Made by a program: the position numbers and the translations under genes
Shown here: piece by piece, positions 1-8,861 of the stretch
How positions within the stretch are numbered: position 1 is the first letter of the stretch
Layout of the letters: every line of letters starts with the position of its first letter
From: Jiella soli
Lineage (GTDB): Bacteria; Pseudomonadota; Alphaproteobacteria; Rhizobiales; Rhizobiaceae
Reading direction: 5' to 3'
Assembly: GCF_020615385.1 (NCBI RefSeq)
Contig: NZ_JAJAVB010000025.1
Span: 333,296-397,295, forward strand
DNA: 64,000 bases
The notes under the pieces: generated by a model
Told to the model about the DNA's origin: nothing
Seen by the model: only the letters and a program-made list of their open reading frames with translations
The model's database searches: none

Positions 1-368
1 TACGGTTGAGCGCACCCGACCTTTTACGGATCGGGGAACTGATGCTGGCGCGCGGGGTCTGGAACGGCCGGAGCGTCGTGCCGGCAGAATGGATCGCGCG
101 GTGTCTCGAGCCACAGGCCACGACGTCCTTCGGCCTTGGATACAGTCATCAATGGTATCTGTCGGCACAGCCGCTCCAGGGGCACGAGCCACGGACGACC
201 CGGATGATCTCGGCCATGGGCAATGGCGGCCAGCGGCTCTTCGTCCTGCCCGACTACGAGGCATCGGCGGTGACGTTTTCGGGCTGCTACAACCGGCCGG
301 ACCAGTGGGTGAACCCCACCCTTCTGTTGCAACGCCTGATCCTGCCGAGTTTGGCCGCTTACGGCTAG
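1..368 (+). CDS. Serine hydrolase (beta-lactamase-like fold), C-terminal part
   Basis: This is the 3' end of a gene that enters from the left edge; the frame is open from the first bases, so the TTG at position 6 is probably internal. About 120 residues are visible. The opening segment (RLSAPDLLRIGELML) and the later GNGGQRLFVLP segment fit the C-terminal half of class C beta-lactamase-like hydrolases and esterases (Pfam Beta-lactamase), where a G-x-GGQ stretch lies near the end. The catalytic SxxK and YxN motifs would be upstream of the window. The substrate cannot be inferred. The gene converges on the DUF992 gene, with a strong hairpin between them. Confidence 0.7.
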   Translation, partial: RLSAPDLLRIGELMLARGVWNGRSVVPAEWIARCLEPQATTSFGLGYSHQWYLSAQPLQGHEPRTTRMISAMGNGGQRLFVLPDYEASAVTFSGCYNRPDQWVNPTLLLQRLILPSLAAYG

Positions 369-470
369 TGCCGCGTCGTGACGGTCAGGTTCCCATGATC
401 TGCGCCGACGCCACAGGCGCCCGGCGAATGCGAGCTGCGCGAGTTCGAGGAGCAGAGGGCTTTCATGCGA

Positions 471-500
471 GCGCGGCGCCCGAGGGATCGGGCGCCGCGC
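471..500. terminator. Perfect 13-bp hairpin between convergent genes
   Basis: Arms 471-483 (GCGCGGCGCCCGA) and 488-500 are perfectly complementary around a GGGA tetraloop. It lies between the ends of the serine hydrolase (+) and the DUF992 gene (-). There is no T-run on either side, so it may be a bidirectional stem that stabilises 3' ends rather than a classical intrinsic terminator. Confidence 0.55.
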
Positions 501-531
501 GATTGGCATCAAGCTCCTGGTAGCCGGCAGA

Positions 532-1086
532 TTACTTCGGCACGACCGTGCCGGCGCCTGCGGGCTCTGCCGGCACCTCGACCTTCGTGTCGCCGGTCAC
601 GACCGGCTCTGCGGGCGCCAGCGTGAACTTGGAGACGCCGATCGCGGCGTTGATGCCTTCCTGCTCCTGCACGCTCACCGGCTGCAGGGTGAAGCCGTTG
701 TCGCCGCCGACGAGGACGTTGGCGCCGCCGCCGACGATCGCCGAGGCGTTGGCCGAGGCTCCGGTATAGACCCCGGCCAGTGCATGCGGTTCGTAGGCAT
801 CGGTGCCGGTCTCGAGCACGGCCCACTGCATGGTAGTGCGGCCGGTGACGCCGACATCGAGGCCGAAGGTGTTCAGCGTGCCGGCATAGACCTCGCGCTC
901 GCCGTTGCCGGCGGGCGTGAATTCGCAGACGAGATCCTTCGACGAGCCGATGATGAAGCCGGTCGAGCCGTCGCTGTGGCAGCCGAGGAGGCCAAGCTTG
1001 GTCTCCGCCGAGGCCGGGCCCGAGAGGGCGGGAATCGCGGCGATGGCGGCGGCTGCAGCGAGGGCGGTGGTGAGGACTGTCTTCAT
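532..1086 (-). CDS. DUF992-family secreted protein
   Basis: A 184-residue protein starting at the ATG at 1086, preceded by AGGAAGG; a longer frame upstream lacks support. Residues 1-27 form a signal peptide (MKTVLTTALAAAAAI, ending PASA), so it is probably periplasmic or outer-membrane associated. The mature part begins KLGLLGCHSDGSTGFIIGSSKD, which is typical of DUF992 proteins of Rhizobiales (an N-terminal G-x-L-x-C and an SSKDL-CEF segment). The C-terminal tail is rich in Pro, Val and Glu. Function is unknown for the family. It is monocistronic as far as visible, about 200 bp downstream of the TPR gene. Confidence 0.75.
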   Translation of the reverse strand: MKTVLTTALAAAAAIAAIPALSGPASAETKLGLLGCHSDGSTGFIIGSSKDLVCEFTPAGNGEREVYAGTLNTFGLDVGVTGRTTMQWAVLETGTDAYEPHALAGVYTGASANASAIVGGGANVLVGGDNGFTLQPVSVQEQEGINAAIGVSKFTLAPAEPVVTGDTKVEVPAEPAGAGTVVPK

Positions 1087-1288
1087 GATGGTTTCCTTCC
1101 TGGCTGGTGCCATTTCGGCAAGGAAACCGCGTGCCGGCGATCGGGTTCCGGCAAAAGTCGCGCGCCGGTCCCGGTCGGGGCCAGAGGAAGCCACTGATTC
1201 GGCTGAAGGTTCCGCTGCGAGAGCTTCGCCGCCGTCAGGCAGTCATCCGGCCGCCGCGTTGGCGAGCTCCGCTATTACGCAGCCGGCA

Positions 1289-2194
1289 TCAGCTGCGGGT
1301 GCGCGCCATGCCTTCCTTGGCGGGCGCGTATTTCGGGTCGAGCGAGGCGGCGTGCGCGTAGGCCTTGAACGCGCGGGGCTTGTTGCCTTGCTGCTCGTAC
1401 ACGATCGCCTGGTTGACCCAGTATTCGGCTTTGGTGTTGTCGAGCTTCAGCGCGATGTTGAAGTCGGCAAAGGCGTTGTCGAGATCGCCGAGCGCCACAT
1501 AGGAGACGCCGCGGCCGGAATAAGGCTCGGCCGCCTTCGGATCGATCGAGATCGCGGTCGAGAAATCCTCGATCGCCTGCTTGTGCTGACCGTCGCGCTG
1601 ATAGAGCAGGCCGCGATTGTGATAGGCGCGGGGATCGGCGGTCTTCAGGTCGATCGCGCGCTGGAAGTCGGCCAGCGCCTCGCGGTTTCGGCCCGCGACG
1701 CGGTAGACATTGCCCCTGCCGATATAGGCGGAATCATAGTTCGGATTGATCGCCAGCGCTTTGTTGTAGTCGGCCACGGCCTTGGCCGGCTCGTTGATCT
1801 GCCGGTAGACCAGCGCCCGGTTGGCATAGGCCTGGTAGAAGTTCGGATCGAGCTGGATCGCGGTGGAAAAGTCCTTGATCGCGGCGTCGTAGTCGCCGGC
1901 GCGGCCATAGGCGGTGCCGCGCACGTTGTAGCCTTCCGGCTCCTGCGGATTGGCGTTCACCGTCTGGGTGAGGGAACCGATGTTCTGTTCCAGGCCCTGG
2001 TTCCGGTCGAGCGAAATCGCCTGAACGTCGGCAAGGTCGCTGGTCTGGCAGGCGCCGAGCGCGCCGGCGGCGATGAGACCCGCCAAGGCGAGGCCTGAAC
2101 GCAAGGACCGCCTGCCGCAAGGAGCGTCCACCACGCGCGGATCCAAGGGGCGAACGAGCCTCAGGGCGGGGGAGGTGGTGTCGTCACGGCGCAT
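1289..2194 (-). CDS. TPR-repeat lipoprotein
   Basis: About 301 residues from the ATG at 2194. The N-terminus has an arginine-rich stretch, then a hydrophobic segment ending LGAC, a plausible lipobox, so it is probably a lipoprotein (NlpI-like). From about residue 80 to the end there are six or so tetratricopeptide repeats; units such as DYDAAIKDFSTAIQLDPN and HKQAIEDFSTAISIDPK show the TPR spacing. These form a helical scaffold for protein contacts. Partners are not visible. It follows the rpsU terminator, so it should have its own promoter in 2195-2339. Confidence 0.75.
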   Translation of the reverse strand: MRRDDTTSPALRLVRPLDPRVVDAPCGRRSLRSGLALAGLIAAGALGACQTSDLADVQAISLDRNQGLEQNIGSLTQTVNANPQEPEGYNVRGTAYGRAGDYDAAIKDFSTAIQLDPNFYQAYANRALVYRQINEPAKAVADYNKALAINPNYDSAYIGRGNVYRVAGRNREALADFQRAIDLKTADPRAYHNRGLLYQRDGQHKQAIEDFSTAISIDPKAAEPYSGRGVSYVALGDLDNAFADFNIALKLDNTKAEYWVNQAIVYEQQGNKPRAFKAYAHAASLDPKYAPAKEGMARTRS

Positions 2195-2339
2195 CGGCGA
2201 ACGGCTCTCCAGAACGATCAGTTTCGGTCGGACGCGGACCCTTGCTCGCGGCGCGGGTCCGGCTCTGCATTGCGGGGATCGAAGCCATGGTCCCGAATGT
2301 CGAAGGGACGAGAATGCCATGACCCCGTTCACGCAAAGC

Positions 2340-2370
2340 AAAAAGGCGGCGGGCTCTTCGCCCGGCCGCC
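2340..2370 (-). terminator. Intrinsic terminator of rpsU
   Basis: Read on the minus strand: a GC-rich stem (2360-2370 with 2345-2354, one bulged C), a 5-nt loop (2355-2359) and a run of five T (2344-2340). It lies 37 bp past the rpsU stop and separates rpsU from the TPR gene. Confidence 0.8.
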
Positions 2371-2406
2371 TCGGCTAGACTGCGATTGGGTCGAAACGAC
2401 GGCGCC

Positions 2407-2634
2407 TCAGTGGGCGGTGCGGCCGCCGCTGACCAGACCTTCGCGCTGCGCACGCTTGCGGGCGAGCTTGCGGGCCCGGCGAACCGCCTCGGCCCTCTCG
2501 CGTGCGCGCTTCTCCGAGGGCTTCTCGTAGAAATTCCGCATCTTCATCTCGCGGAAGATGCCTTCGCGCTGCATCTTCTTCTTGAGCGCGCGAAGGGCCT
2601 GATCGACATTGTTGTCGCGGACGAGTACCTGCAC
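2407..2634 (-). CDS. rpsU: 30S ribosomal protein S21
   Basis: A 75-residue basic protein matching S21 along its whole length: [23 protein letters not shown] at the start, then the [13 protein letters not shown] segment and a Lys/Arg-rich tail. The usual S21 start falls on a GTG at 2634; the frame extends upstream but those residues do not fit the family. S21 is a late-assembling small-subunit protein near the mRNA anti-Shine-Dalgarno region. It has its own terminator at 2340-2370, and the FUSC gene lies upstream on the same strand. Confidence 0.95.
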   Translation of the reverse strand: MQVLVRDNNVDQALRALKKKMQREGIFREMKMRNFYEKPSEKRARERAEAVRRARKLARKRAQREGLVSGGRTAH

Positions 2635-2799
2635 TGGGCGTTCCGTTTCTAGCGTGTGCGTACAGGAGGGGCCGACAAACCTCACTCCTCTCGCGAAGAC
2701 CGATCTTCGAAAGTGGGTTGCCGATAGCAGATCCGGGGCTACTTGTCGAGCGGCTTCAGCGTTCGTCTCGGCATCTCGGATGCAGCGATGCGCAGGCGG

Positions 2800-4812
2800 T
2801 CAGCCACCGGCCTGCGGGCTGTCGAGCGGCGCCGCTGCCTCCTTGCGCGGATGCGCCGCCGCTCCGGCGGTCTCGCTCCGGTCGCGGAGGGGTTCGTCGA
2901 GAATATGGGCGATGACTGCAAGGGCGAGGCGCGGGTCGCTTCGGTCCTCGGGCGTGTCGGCCGCGAGCGGCAGGCGCGAAGGGGCCCGGCCGAGGGTCAG
3001 CATCTCGCTGCCGAAGAAGCTGCTGCTGCTGGCCTTGGCGGTGGCTACCTTTGCGCGCACGGCGGCGATGCGAGATCCAAGATCGGCGGGCAGGCTCTCC
3101 TGCGTGACGAGCATGGCGCGCAGCGCGTCCGCGAAGACATGCGCCCAGTGGGCGCAGCCGCGAAAGCGGATCAGCGTGCGGCGGACGCGGCCGGGGCGGC
3201 GCACCAGCTGCCAGTTGGAGCCGAGCGGACGCGCCGCCACGGCGAGATCGTCCGCCTTCCGGTCGATCTGCCGGGAGGACCGCAGGAGCTTGATGTCGGG
3301 CTCGCCGGCCACGGCCCGTTCGGCCGCCTCGAGAAGATCGTCGAGTGCGTCGAAATAATCCTCCACCGCCTGCCGCGCGACCGAGCTCGTCGAGCGCGAG
3401 AAGACCGCGAAGCTGACGAGGATCCCGGCCGCCGCGCCGATCAGGGTCTCTTCCAGTCGCAGCACCAGAAGCTCCGGCGTGAACTGGCCGATCAGGCCGT
3501 AGAGCAGTGAGACGACGAGGGTGATGAAGAAGGTCATCGCCGCATAGGAGACCTGGAGATAGTAGAAGGCGGAGAACACGAAGACGACGATCAGGCCGAT
3601 CTCGACGCCGGTCTTTCCTGACAGCGCCGTCGCAAGCGCGATGCCGACGACGATGCCGAACAGCGTGCCGAGCGCGCGGGCAAGGCCGCGCATCGCCGTA
3701 TCCCCCCGCGACTGGGTGTTGGTGAAGACCAGGAAGGCGGTGAGGATCGCCCAGAACCAGCGGCGCTCCGACAGCCAGATGCCGGCTGTCATGGCGATGG
3801 CCGAGGCGAGCGTGACCTGGATCGCGGTGCGCACCGCCGGATCCTGGAACAGGCCCATCCATCCGGTCCCCGGCGCGGCGGGGCGCGGCAGGCCGGGATC
3901 GGCGGCGAAGGCGCTTTTCGGCAGGGCCGAGGCCAGCCGGCGGACCGCCTCGAGGGTGCGGTCGATGCGCCTGTCCGCCACGTCGATCTCGCCGGGTGCC
4001 GCCTGACCCGTCGTCTCGTCGAAGCCGACGAAGAAGCGGGTCTCCGCGGCCAGATGCAGGTCGAAGAGCGCGATCGCCATCTCCCGGCGCGCGGCCTCGC
4101 CAGCCGCATCGGCCGCCTTGGCCGGCAGATAGCCTTCCGCCGTCAGGATCATGTCCTTCAGGCGCGCTTCCAGCCGCACGATCTCGCGCGCTCGCATCGG
4201 ATCGCCGGGGCCCGCCGCATGGGCGTCGGCGAGGGCCAGGCGAAGCTGCCGCAGCCGCTCGCCCACGGCTTCGACCGCAACGGCGAAGTCCCAGGCCGGG
4301 CGTTCCGGCAGGACTGTGTTGCGCACGAGATGGGCGACGGCGCTGGAGACGCCGATCGCGAGCGCGACGCCGCCGAGATCGCCGACGCCGGCATGCAGAT
4401 AGGCGCTGAGGAAGGTCGCCATGAAGGTTGCCATGCCGACGGCATTCCAGCGCGGACCGAACCGGCGGATGAAGACGGCGAGGAAGATGATGACGAGGAA
4501 CAGCCCGTCGACGATCCGTGGATGGGCGATGACGCTCACCATCGCCACGGCGGCGAAGCTCGCAAGCCCGCTATAGAGGCGCGAGACCGCCCGTGCCCGG
4601 GCCCCGATGTCGCGGATCGCCAGGGAGCCGATGAAGGCGGTGACGATCCCGAGCCCGTAGGCGGCGATCGACAGCGTAGTGACGAAATGCAGCGCGGCGA
4701 GCGACGCGGCGACCGCGACGAGGGTCAGCGTCCCGCGCAGCGCCATTCGCAGGCGGGACAGGCCGGGATCGGAGGACGCCATGAAGGCGAAGGGGGTGAT
4801 GCGTGAGAGCAT
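2800..4812 (-). CDS. FUSC-family inner-membrane transporter
   Basis: About 670 residues; the start may instead be the ATG at 4782, as neither has a strong ribosome site. Two blocks of hydrophobic helices (about residues 25-165 and 340-470) are each followed by a soluble helical region. This is the layout of the fusaric-acid resistance/aromatic acid exporter family (FUSC, YccS/AaeB-like). The second block contains SERRWFWAILTAFLVFTNTQSRGDT, resembling the conserved FUSC core. Family members are thought to export aromatic or hydrophobic acids with a membrane-fusion partner, but no HlyD-type gene is adjacent, so the substrate is unknown. Confidence 0.8.
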   Translation of the reverse strand: MLSRITPFAFMASSDPGLSRLRMALRGTLTLVAVAASLAALHFVTTLSIAAYGLGIVTAFIGSLAIRDIGARARAVSRLYSGLASFAAVAMVSVIAHPRIVDGLFLVIIFLAVFIRRFGPRWNAVGMATFMATFLSAYLHAGVGDLGGVALAIGVSSAVAHLVRNTVLPERPAWDFAVAVEAVGERLRQLRLALADAHAAGPGDPMRAREIVRLEARLKDMILTAEGYLPAKAADAAGEAARREMAIALFDLHLAAETRFFVGFDETTGQAAPGEIDVADRRIDRTLEAVRRLASALPKSAFAADPGLPRPAAPGTGWMGLFQDPAVRTAIQVTLASAIAMTAGIWLSERRWFWAILTAFLVFTNTQSRGDTAMRGLARALGTLFGIVVGIALATALSGKTGVEIGLIVVFVFSAFYYLQVSYAAMTFFITLVVSLLYGLIGQFTPELLVLRLEETLIGAAAGILVSFAVFSRSTSSVARQAVEDYFDALDDLLEAAERAVAGEPDIKLLRSSRQIDRKADDLAVAARPLGSNWQLVRRPGRVRRTLIRFRGCAHWAHVFADALRAMLVTQESLPADLGSRIAAVRAKVATAKASSSSFFGSEMLTLGRAPSRLPLAADTPEDRSDPRLALAVIAHILDEPLRDRSETAGAAAHPRKEAAAPLDSPQAGG

Positions 4813-5067
4813 GAAGGACGGTCGTTCTTGCCTCGCGGCTGGATGAAGACATGGCGCGCCGCCGATGGCGCAAACCTAACGCCGATTTTCCGCCCGGCGA
4901 CGCCCCGCGCATTGACCGGGGCGCTGCAATGACCAAAACCCATGGCGGGCGGGTTGGCCGCGTCGATCGATGCCGCGGCGCGGTAGTGTCCGGTAATGCG
5001 GATGGCGTATGCTCGGCGCGGGGCTCCGCGGTGGAATGTGCGGTTGCAGGCGATGGAAGTTGAAAGA

Positions 5068-5991
5068 ATGGCGATGAGTGAAATCAGGCGGGATCGAACA
5101 GCGGCTGTCGGAAGCATCAGGCGGATCGCCTGGGGCGCGATCGTCGCGGGCACACTGCTCGCCCTGGCGATCCAGTTCATGCTCGGCCTGCTCGGCCTCG
5201 GCATCGGTCTCGTCAGCATCAATGCCGGCGCAGACATTGCCGCCGACGCCGCGGCCTTCGCCTCCGTCGCGGGCCTTTGGACCGTCGCGGTGGTCCTGAT
5301 CGGCCTGTTCCTCGGTGCCTATACGGCGGCCCGGCTGGCCGGAAGCCCGGATCGGCTGGACGCGCTGCTCCATGGCGTCATCACCTGGGCGAGCGCAACG
5401 CTGGTCGTGATCGTGCTCCTGACGTCCAGCAGTTCCGCGCTGATCGGCGGTGCCTTCGGAGCGGTCGGCAATTCGATCCAGGGCCTAACGCAGGCGGCGG
5501 AGGCGGTTGCCCCGCAGATCGGCGCGCTGCCGCCATCGATCCGCAGCGAGGTGGACGATCTCTTCCGGCAGGCCGCGGCGGCGAAGCCCGCGACGGCTCC
5601 CGCCGGCGAGGACGAGACGGAGGCTTCGGCCGCGTCGCAGACGGCGGGCACGGCGGCTCCCGCCGCGACGGGCCCGAACGAATCGTCCTATTCGGATCTC
5701 GCCGCCGGCCTTGCCGAGACGGCGACGCAGGAAGACAGGCAGAAGGCGCTGGCTGTCCTGACCGGAGCCGGCGCCCTGTCCCCGGCGGCGGCCGAAGAAC
5801 GGCTGCAGGCCTTCCAGCAGCGCTACGACCAGTCGGTGCGCCAGGCCCGCGAAGCGGCGAGCGCGGCCGCCAGCGCCGTCTCGTCCGGTGCGTTCGGCGC
5901 CTTCGTCTCGCTGCTTCTCGGGCTCATCGTCGGCGCGGCGGGCGGGATCGTCGGCAAGCCGAGGCAGGCCGTCTATTCAACGAACAGCTGA
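5068..5991 (+). CDS. Membrane protein of unknown function
   Basis: About 307 residues from the ATG at 5068 (GGAAG at 5055-5059); the ATG at 5074 is also possible. There are three hydrophobic segments in the first half (roughly residues 20-45, 70-90 and 110-130), a long polar Ala/Glu/Thr-rich middle with predicted coiled-coil character (about 150-265), and a C-terminal glycine-rich helix (GAFVSLLLGLIVGAAGGIVG). The final G-x-x-x-G helix with a short polar tail looks like a membrane anchor. I do not recognise a function. It is transcribed divergently from the FUSC gene and converges on the GST gene. Confidence 0.65.
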   Translation: MAMSEIRRDRTAAVGSIRRIAWGAIVAGTLLALAIQFMLGLLGLGIGLVSINAGADIAADAAAFASVAGLWTVAVVLIGLFLGAYTAARLAGSPDRLDALLHGVITWASATLVVIVLLTSSSSALIGGAFGAVGNSIQGLTQAAEAVAPQIGALPPSIRSEVDDLFRQAAAAKPATAPAGEDETEASAASQTAGTAAPAATGPNESSYSDLAAGLAETATQEDRQKALAVLTGAGALSPAAAEERLQAFQQRYDQSVRQAREAASAAASAVSSGAFGAFVSLLLGLIVGAAGGIVGKPRQAVYSTNS

Positions 5992-6003
5992 GCGGTCGCT
6001 GCG

Positions 6004-6037
6004 GCGGCCCAGGGATCGAGTCCGATTCCCGGGCCGC
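6004..6037. terminator. Hairpin between convergent genes
   Basis: Arms 6004-6018 and 6023-6037 pair over 15 positions with one G-T wobble and one mismatch around a 4-nt loop. It lies just past the membrane-protein gene (+) and before the end of the GST gene (-). There is no T-run, so a terminator role is an inference from position. Confidence 0.4.
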
Positions 6038-6113
6038 TCTCCTTCATCTCGGCGGCGGTGCGATCAGGCGGCAGAACCAGAGGCTGGCGGCCGGCTTTAC
6101 GGGGCCTCTATCG

Positions 6114-6725
6114 TCAGGTGGCCTGCGAGCGGCGATAGGCGTCGCGGTCGGTGACGCGTTCGACATATTCGGCGATGACCGCGCTGTCGCCGACCCGCGG
6201 CGCCCCGAACATCACCAGCCAGGACAGGGTCGCGCCGATCATCAGGTCTGCGGCGCTGAAACGCTCCCCCAGGAGGTATGGACTCTTGCCGAGCGTCATC
6301 TCCAATGTGTCGATGACGTCGTCATAGCTGCCCCAGCCGACGCTGACCTTGGGCAGCGGGGCGGCATCCTTGCGCATCATCTTTTCGATGGCGGCCGGCT
6401 CCAGGCAGGAGCCGTTGAACATCAGCCAGCGATAATAGGTGCCGCGGGCAGGCGAGCTGATCTCGGGCGCAAGGCTCTTGTCGGCATGGGCGTCGGCGAG
6501 AAAGGCGACGATCGCGGGGGTTTCGGTCAGAACCGTGCCGTCGGCCAGCACCAGCGTCGGCAGCTTGCCCATGGGATTGATGGCGAGGAAATCCGGCCGG
6601 CGATTGCTCCCGGACTCGAAGTCGATGTGAACGAGGTCGTAGTCCGCCCCGACCTCCTCCAGCATCCAGCGGGCGATCGCGGCCCGGCTCTGCGGGTTGT
6701 AGTAGAGCCTCATCTTGTTCGACAT
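6114..6725 (-). CDS. Glutathione S-transferase family protein
   Basis: 203 residues from the ATG at 6725, preceded by GGAGGGA. The N-terminal thioredoxin-like domain (residues 1-80) has MRLYYNPQSRAAIARWMLEEVG, the NPMGKLPTL loop with the cis-proline, and LTETPAIVAFLAD (the glutathione gamma-glutamyl contact region). The C-terminal helical domain includes ERFSAADLMIGATLSWLV, the usual N-capping motif region. Together these give a cytosolic GST that would conjugate or reduce substrates with glutathione. The class and substrate cannot be told. Confidence 0.85.
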   Translation of the reverse strand: MSNKMRLYYNPQSRAAIARWMLEEVGADYDLVHIDFESGSNRRPDFLAINPMGKLPTLVLADGTVLTETPAIVAFLADAHADKSLAPEISSPARGTYYRWLMFNGSCLEPAAIEKMMRKDAAPLPKVSVGWGSYDDVIDTLEMTLGKSPYLLGERFSAADLMIGATLSWLVMFGAPRVGDSAVIAEYVERVTDRDAYRRSQAT

Positions 6726-6831
6726 CACACGGGTCCCTCCGTTGAAACGCCGCCGAAGATTCTGACGCAATCATGGCAGGCTGACGACGGGGCGGCCCGT
6801 CGGCCCCCCGCCGGTCGCCTCGCTATTCGCT

Positions 6832-7770
6832 TTAGCGGACCCGCATGCCCGCGGTCTCGTCGAAATGCAGCTTCTTGTCCGACTTCGGCAGCGGCGCGTC
6901 GTTCTCGCCGATGGTGACGCCGTACTGCCAGTCGGAGGGGCAGATCGCGACATAGCGGGCATAGCCGCCGAGACCGCCGCCGAACTTCGGATAACCGATC
7001 GCGACCAGGGCGCCGGTCTCCGGCACCTTGTCGAGGTTCGCCACGCCCTCGGCCTGGGCATAGCCGTGATGCATCAGCCAGTCCTCGCCCTCGAGCGTCG
7101 GTGTGGAATCGGTGTCGAGCGGCTCGTGGCCGTGGAAGAGGATGTGGCGTTCCTCGTGCAGGAACTTCAGCGCGTCGAGCGAGACTCCGGGAAACTCCTT
7201 GAGCGTCGCGAGCGTCTTGTCCGGCCAGGCCTTCGACCAGTCGGAGCGTACGAAGACGACCGAGCCTTCCGGGATCTTGCCATGCGCCTTCTCCCAGGCC
7301 TCGATGTCCGAGACCCGAAGGGCATAGTTCGCGTCATTCTTCAGCTGGTCGACGATCGAGATGACCACCAGCGGCCGGATCGTATAAGTCGCCGGCAGCT
7401 CGTCGATCGCCGGATATTCCGGCGCCCAATGGGCCGGGGGATCGAGCTGGGTGCCGAGCTGGTCGGTGTTGAGGTGGTATTCGGTCGCCTCAAAGCCGTG
7501 CTTGTCGTAGCTGTAGGTATCGCCCTTCCTGGCATAGCCCTCGATATCCGAGCCGGCCTTGGCCGGCGCGAAGGTGGAATCGGCAAAGCCGGACCAGACC
7601 GGAATGTCCGGCGTGATCGTGTGGGTGAGATCGACATATTTTGCCGACTTCAGGGCATCGTTGTAGACGGACCAGAGACCGTCTCCTTCCGCCCGAGCGC
7701 CCGCGGCAACGCTCAGCGCACCCGCGAGCGCTGCGGCGATCAGTGTCCTGTGCCAGATCCTGCCTGTCAT
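6832..7770 (-). CDS. Secreted cyclase-family (KynB-like fold) protein
   Basis: 312 residues from the ATG at 7770, preceded by GGAGGGA. Residues 1-27 form a signal peptide ending ARA, so the enzyme is probably periplasmic. The body fits the metal-dependent cyclase/kynurenine formamidase family: VDLTHTITPDIPVW near the start, and a LGTQLDPPAHW segment where the family motif is HxGTHxDxPxH. Here two metal-ligand histidines of that motif appear as Gln, although the Asp and the last His remain, so the metal site may differ. Known members hydrolyse N-formylkynurenine or similar amides, but the substrate here is unknown. Confidence 0.75.
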   Translation of the reverse strand: MTGRIWHRTLIAAALAGALSVAAGARAEGDGLWSVYNDALKSAKYVDLTHTITPDIPVWSGFADSTFAPAKAGSDIEGYARKGDTYSYDKHGFEATEYHLNTDQLGTQLDPPAHWAPEYPAIDELPATYTIRPLVVISIVDQLKNDANYALRVSDIEAWEKAHGKIPEGSVVFVRSDWSKAWPDKTLATLKEFPGVSLDALKFLHEERHILFHGHEPLDTDSTPTLEGEDWLMHHGYAQAEGVANLDKVPETGALVAIGYPKFGGGLGGYARYVAICPSDWQYGVTIGENDAPLPKSDKKLHFDETAGMRVR

Positions 7771-7949
7771 GCCGTCCCTCCTGCAAATGATCAGGGAAGG
7801 CTAGCAAAGCTCCGCCCGCCGGAGAAGATGGTTTGCCGGCGATATGGGCATCGGGTCGGATTGACCGCTTCCGCGGCAGAGAAGCCACCGCGCGCGCCCT
7901 CGCCGGACGCAGCGGGCGGCTGAAAGCGTCCGCACCGTCGCGGCGCCGG

Positions 7950-8531
7950 TCAGTAAGGAACGCCCCCGGCGTCCCGCTTGGCCTTCAGCGCCTCGGCATA
8001 CCATTCGAACTCGTCGAGGAACTTGACCGAAGACTTGTCGATCCAGGCCTCGTTGGCCGAGCCGTCGTCGGCGAGCGCCTTGCCGATCGAGGGGATCGCC
8101 AGGATCGAGGGCAGGCTCGGCATGCCCATTTCGGCGAGCACCGGCCGCAGCGCGATCGCCGCGCGCACGCCGCCGAAGCGGCCGGCCGAATAGGAGACGA
8201 TGGTCGACGGCCGCCAGAAATACTCTTCGAGAAAATAGTCGAGCGTGTTCTTCAGCGCCGGCGGGATCGACTGGTTGTATTCGGCGGTGACGATGACGAA
8301 CCCGTCGGCGCGGCGATAGAGATCGGCGAGGCGTTCGAGCTTTTCCGGCGCGGTCCCCTTCGGATATTCCTTGTACATCCGGTCGAGCAGCGGCAGGTCG
8401 AGCTCCATCGGGTCGACCAGCACCGCCTCATGGCCGCGTTCCCTCAGCTTCGCCAGGATGAAGCGGGCGGCCTTGATCCCCTGCCGGTCGGAGCGGACCG
8501 AGCCGAGGATGACGGGGACGAGCAGGGGCAT
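7950..8531 (-). CDS. NAD(P)H-dependent FMN reductase family
   Basis: 193 residues with a flavodoxin-like fold of the NADPH_dep_FMN_reductase family. The phosphate-binding loop is near the start (ILGSVRSDRQG, residues 9-19), the FMN-contacting TAEYNQSIPPALKNTLDY segment is at about 83-100, and SYSAGRFGGVRAAI follows. It would reduce FMN or quinone-like acceptors with NAD(P)H in the cytoplasm. A GAGAGGAGAG site precedes the ATG. The gene begins only 12 bp after the higA stop on the same strand, so it is probably co-transcribed with higBA. Confidence 0.85.
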   Translation of the reverse strand: MPLLVPVILGSVRSDRQGIKAARFILAKLRERGHEAVLVDPMELDLPLLDRMYKEYPKGTAPEKLERLADLYRRADGFVIVTAEYNQSIPPALKNTLDYFLEEYFWRPSTIVSYSAGRFGGVRAAIALRPVLAEMGMPSLPSILAIPSIGKALADDGSANEAWIDKSSVKFLDEFEWYAEALKAKRDAGGVPY

Positions 8532-8543
8532 GAGGCTCTCCTC

Positions 8544-8861
8544 TCAGGCAGCTTTCGGACGGGGTTCGATGCGGCTGAGTTCCCCCGCAATGCGCCTGCG
8601 CTGTTCCATGAGATCGTAATCTGCCTGGACTCCCAGCCAGAAGCCATCCGACAGGCCGAAATAGCGGGCGAGCCGCAGGTCGGTGTCCGCCGTGATCGCG
8701 CGCTTGCCGAGCACGATCTCGTTGATCCGGCGCGGCGGGACGCCGATCGCGCGTGCGAGCGCGTTCTGGCTGAGCTGCATCGGCTCGAGGAAATCCTCCA
8801 TCAGCATCTCGCCGGGATGGGGATTGGGAATCATCTCAGTGGTAGTCGACGATTTCGACAT
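8544..8861 (-). CDS. higA: HigA-family antitoxin
   Basis: 105 residues. The start at 8861 has a good GGAGGT site at 7 nt and overlaps higB by 26 bp; an alternative ATG at 8834 begins right after the higB stop. The IPNPHPGEMLMEDFLEPMQLSQNALARAIGVPPRRINEIV stretch is the XRE-type helix-turn-helix of the HigA (VapI) family, followed by the TADTDLRLARYFG region. It should neutralise HigB and repress the operon by binding the palindrome at 9126-9142. Translation is likely coupled to higB. Confidence 0.88.
   Translation of the reverse strand: MSKSSTTTEMIPNPHPGEMLMEDFLEPMQLSQNALARAIGVPPRRINEIVLGKRAITADTDLRLARYFGLSDGFWLGVQADYDLMEQRRRIAGELSRIEPRPKAA

Noticed and set aside
905-2098. A 397-codon plus-strand frame over the DUF992 and TPR genes
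   Set aside because: It runs against two recognisable minus-strand genes and shows no domain.
6004-6037. A possible tRNA remnant (GGATCGAGTCC resembles a T-arm)
   Set aside because: There is no acceptor, anticodon or D-arm around it; the sequence is better explained as an imperfect hairpin between convergent genes.
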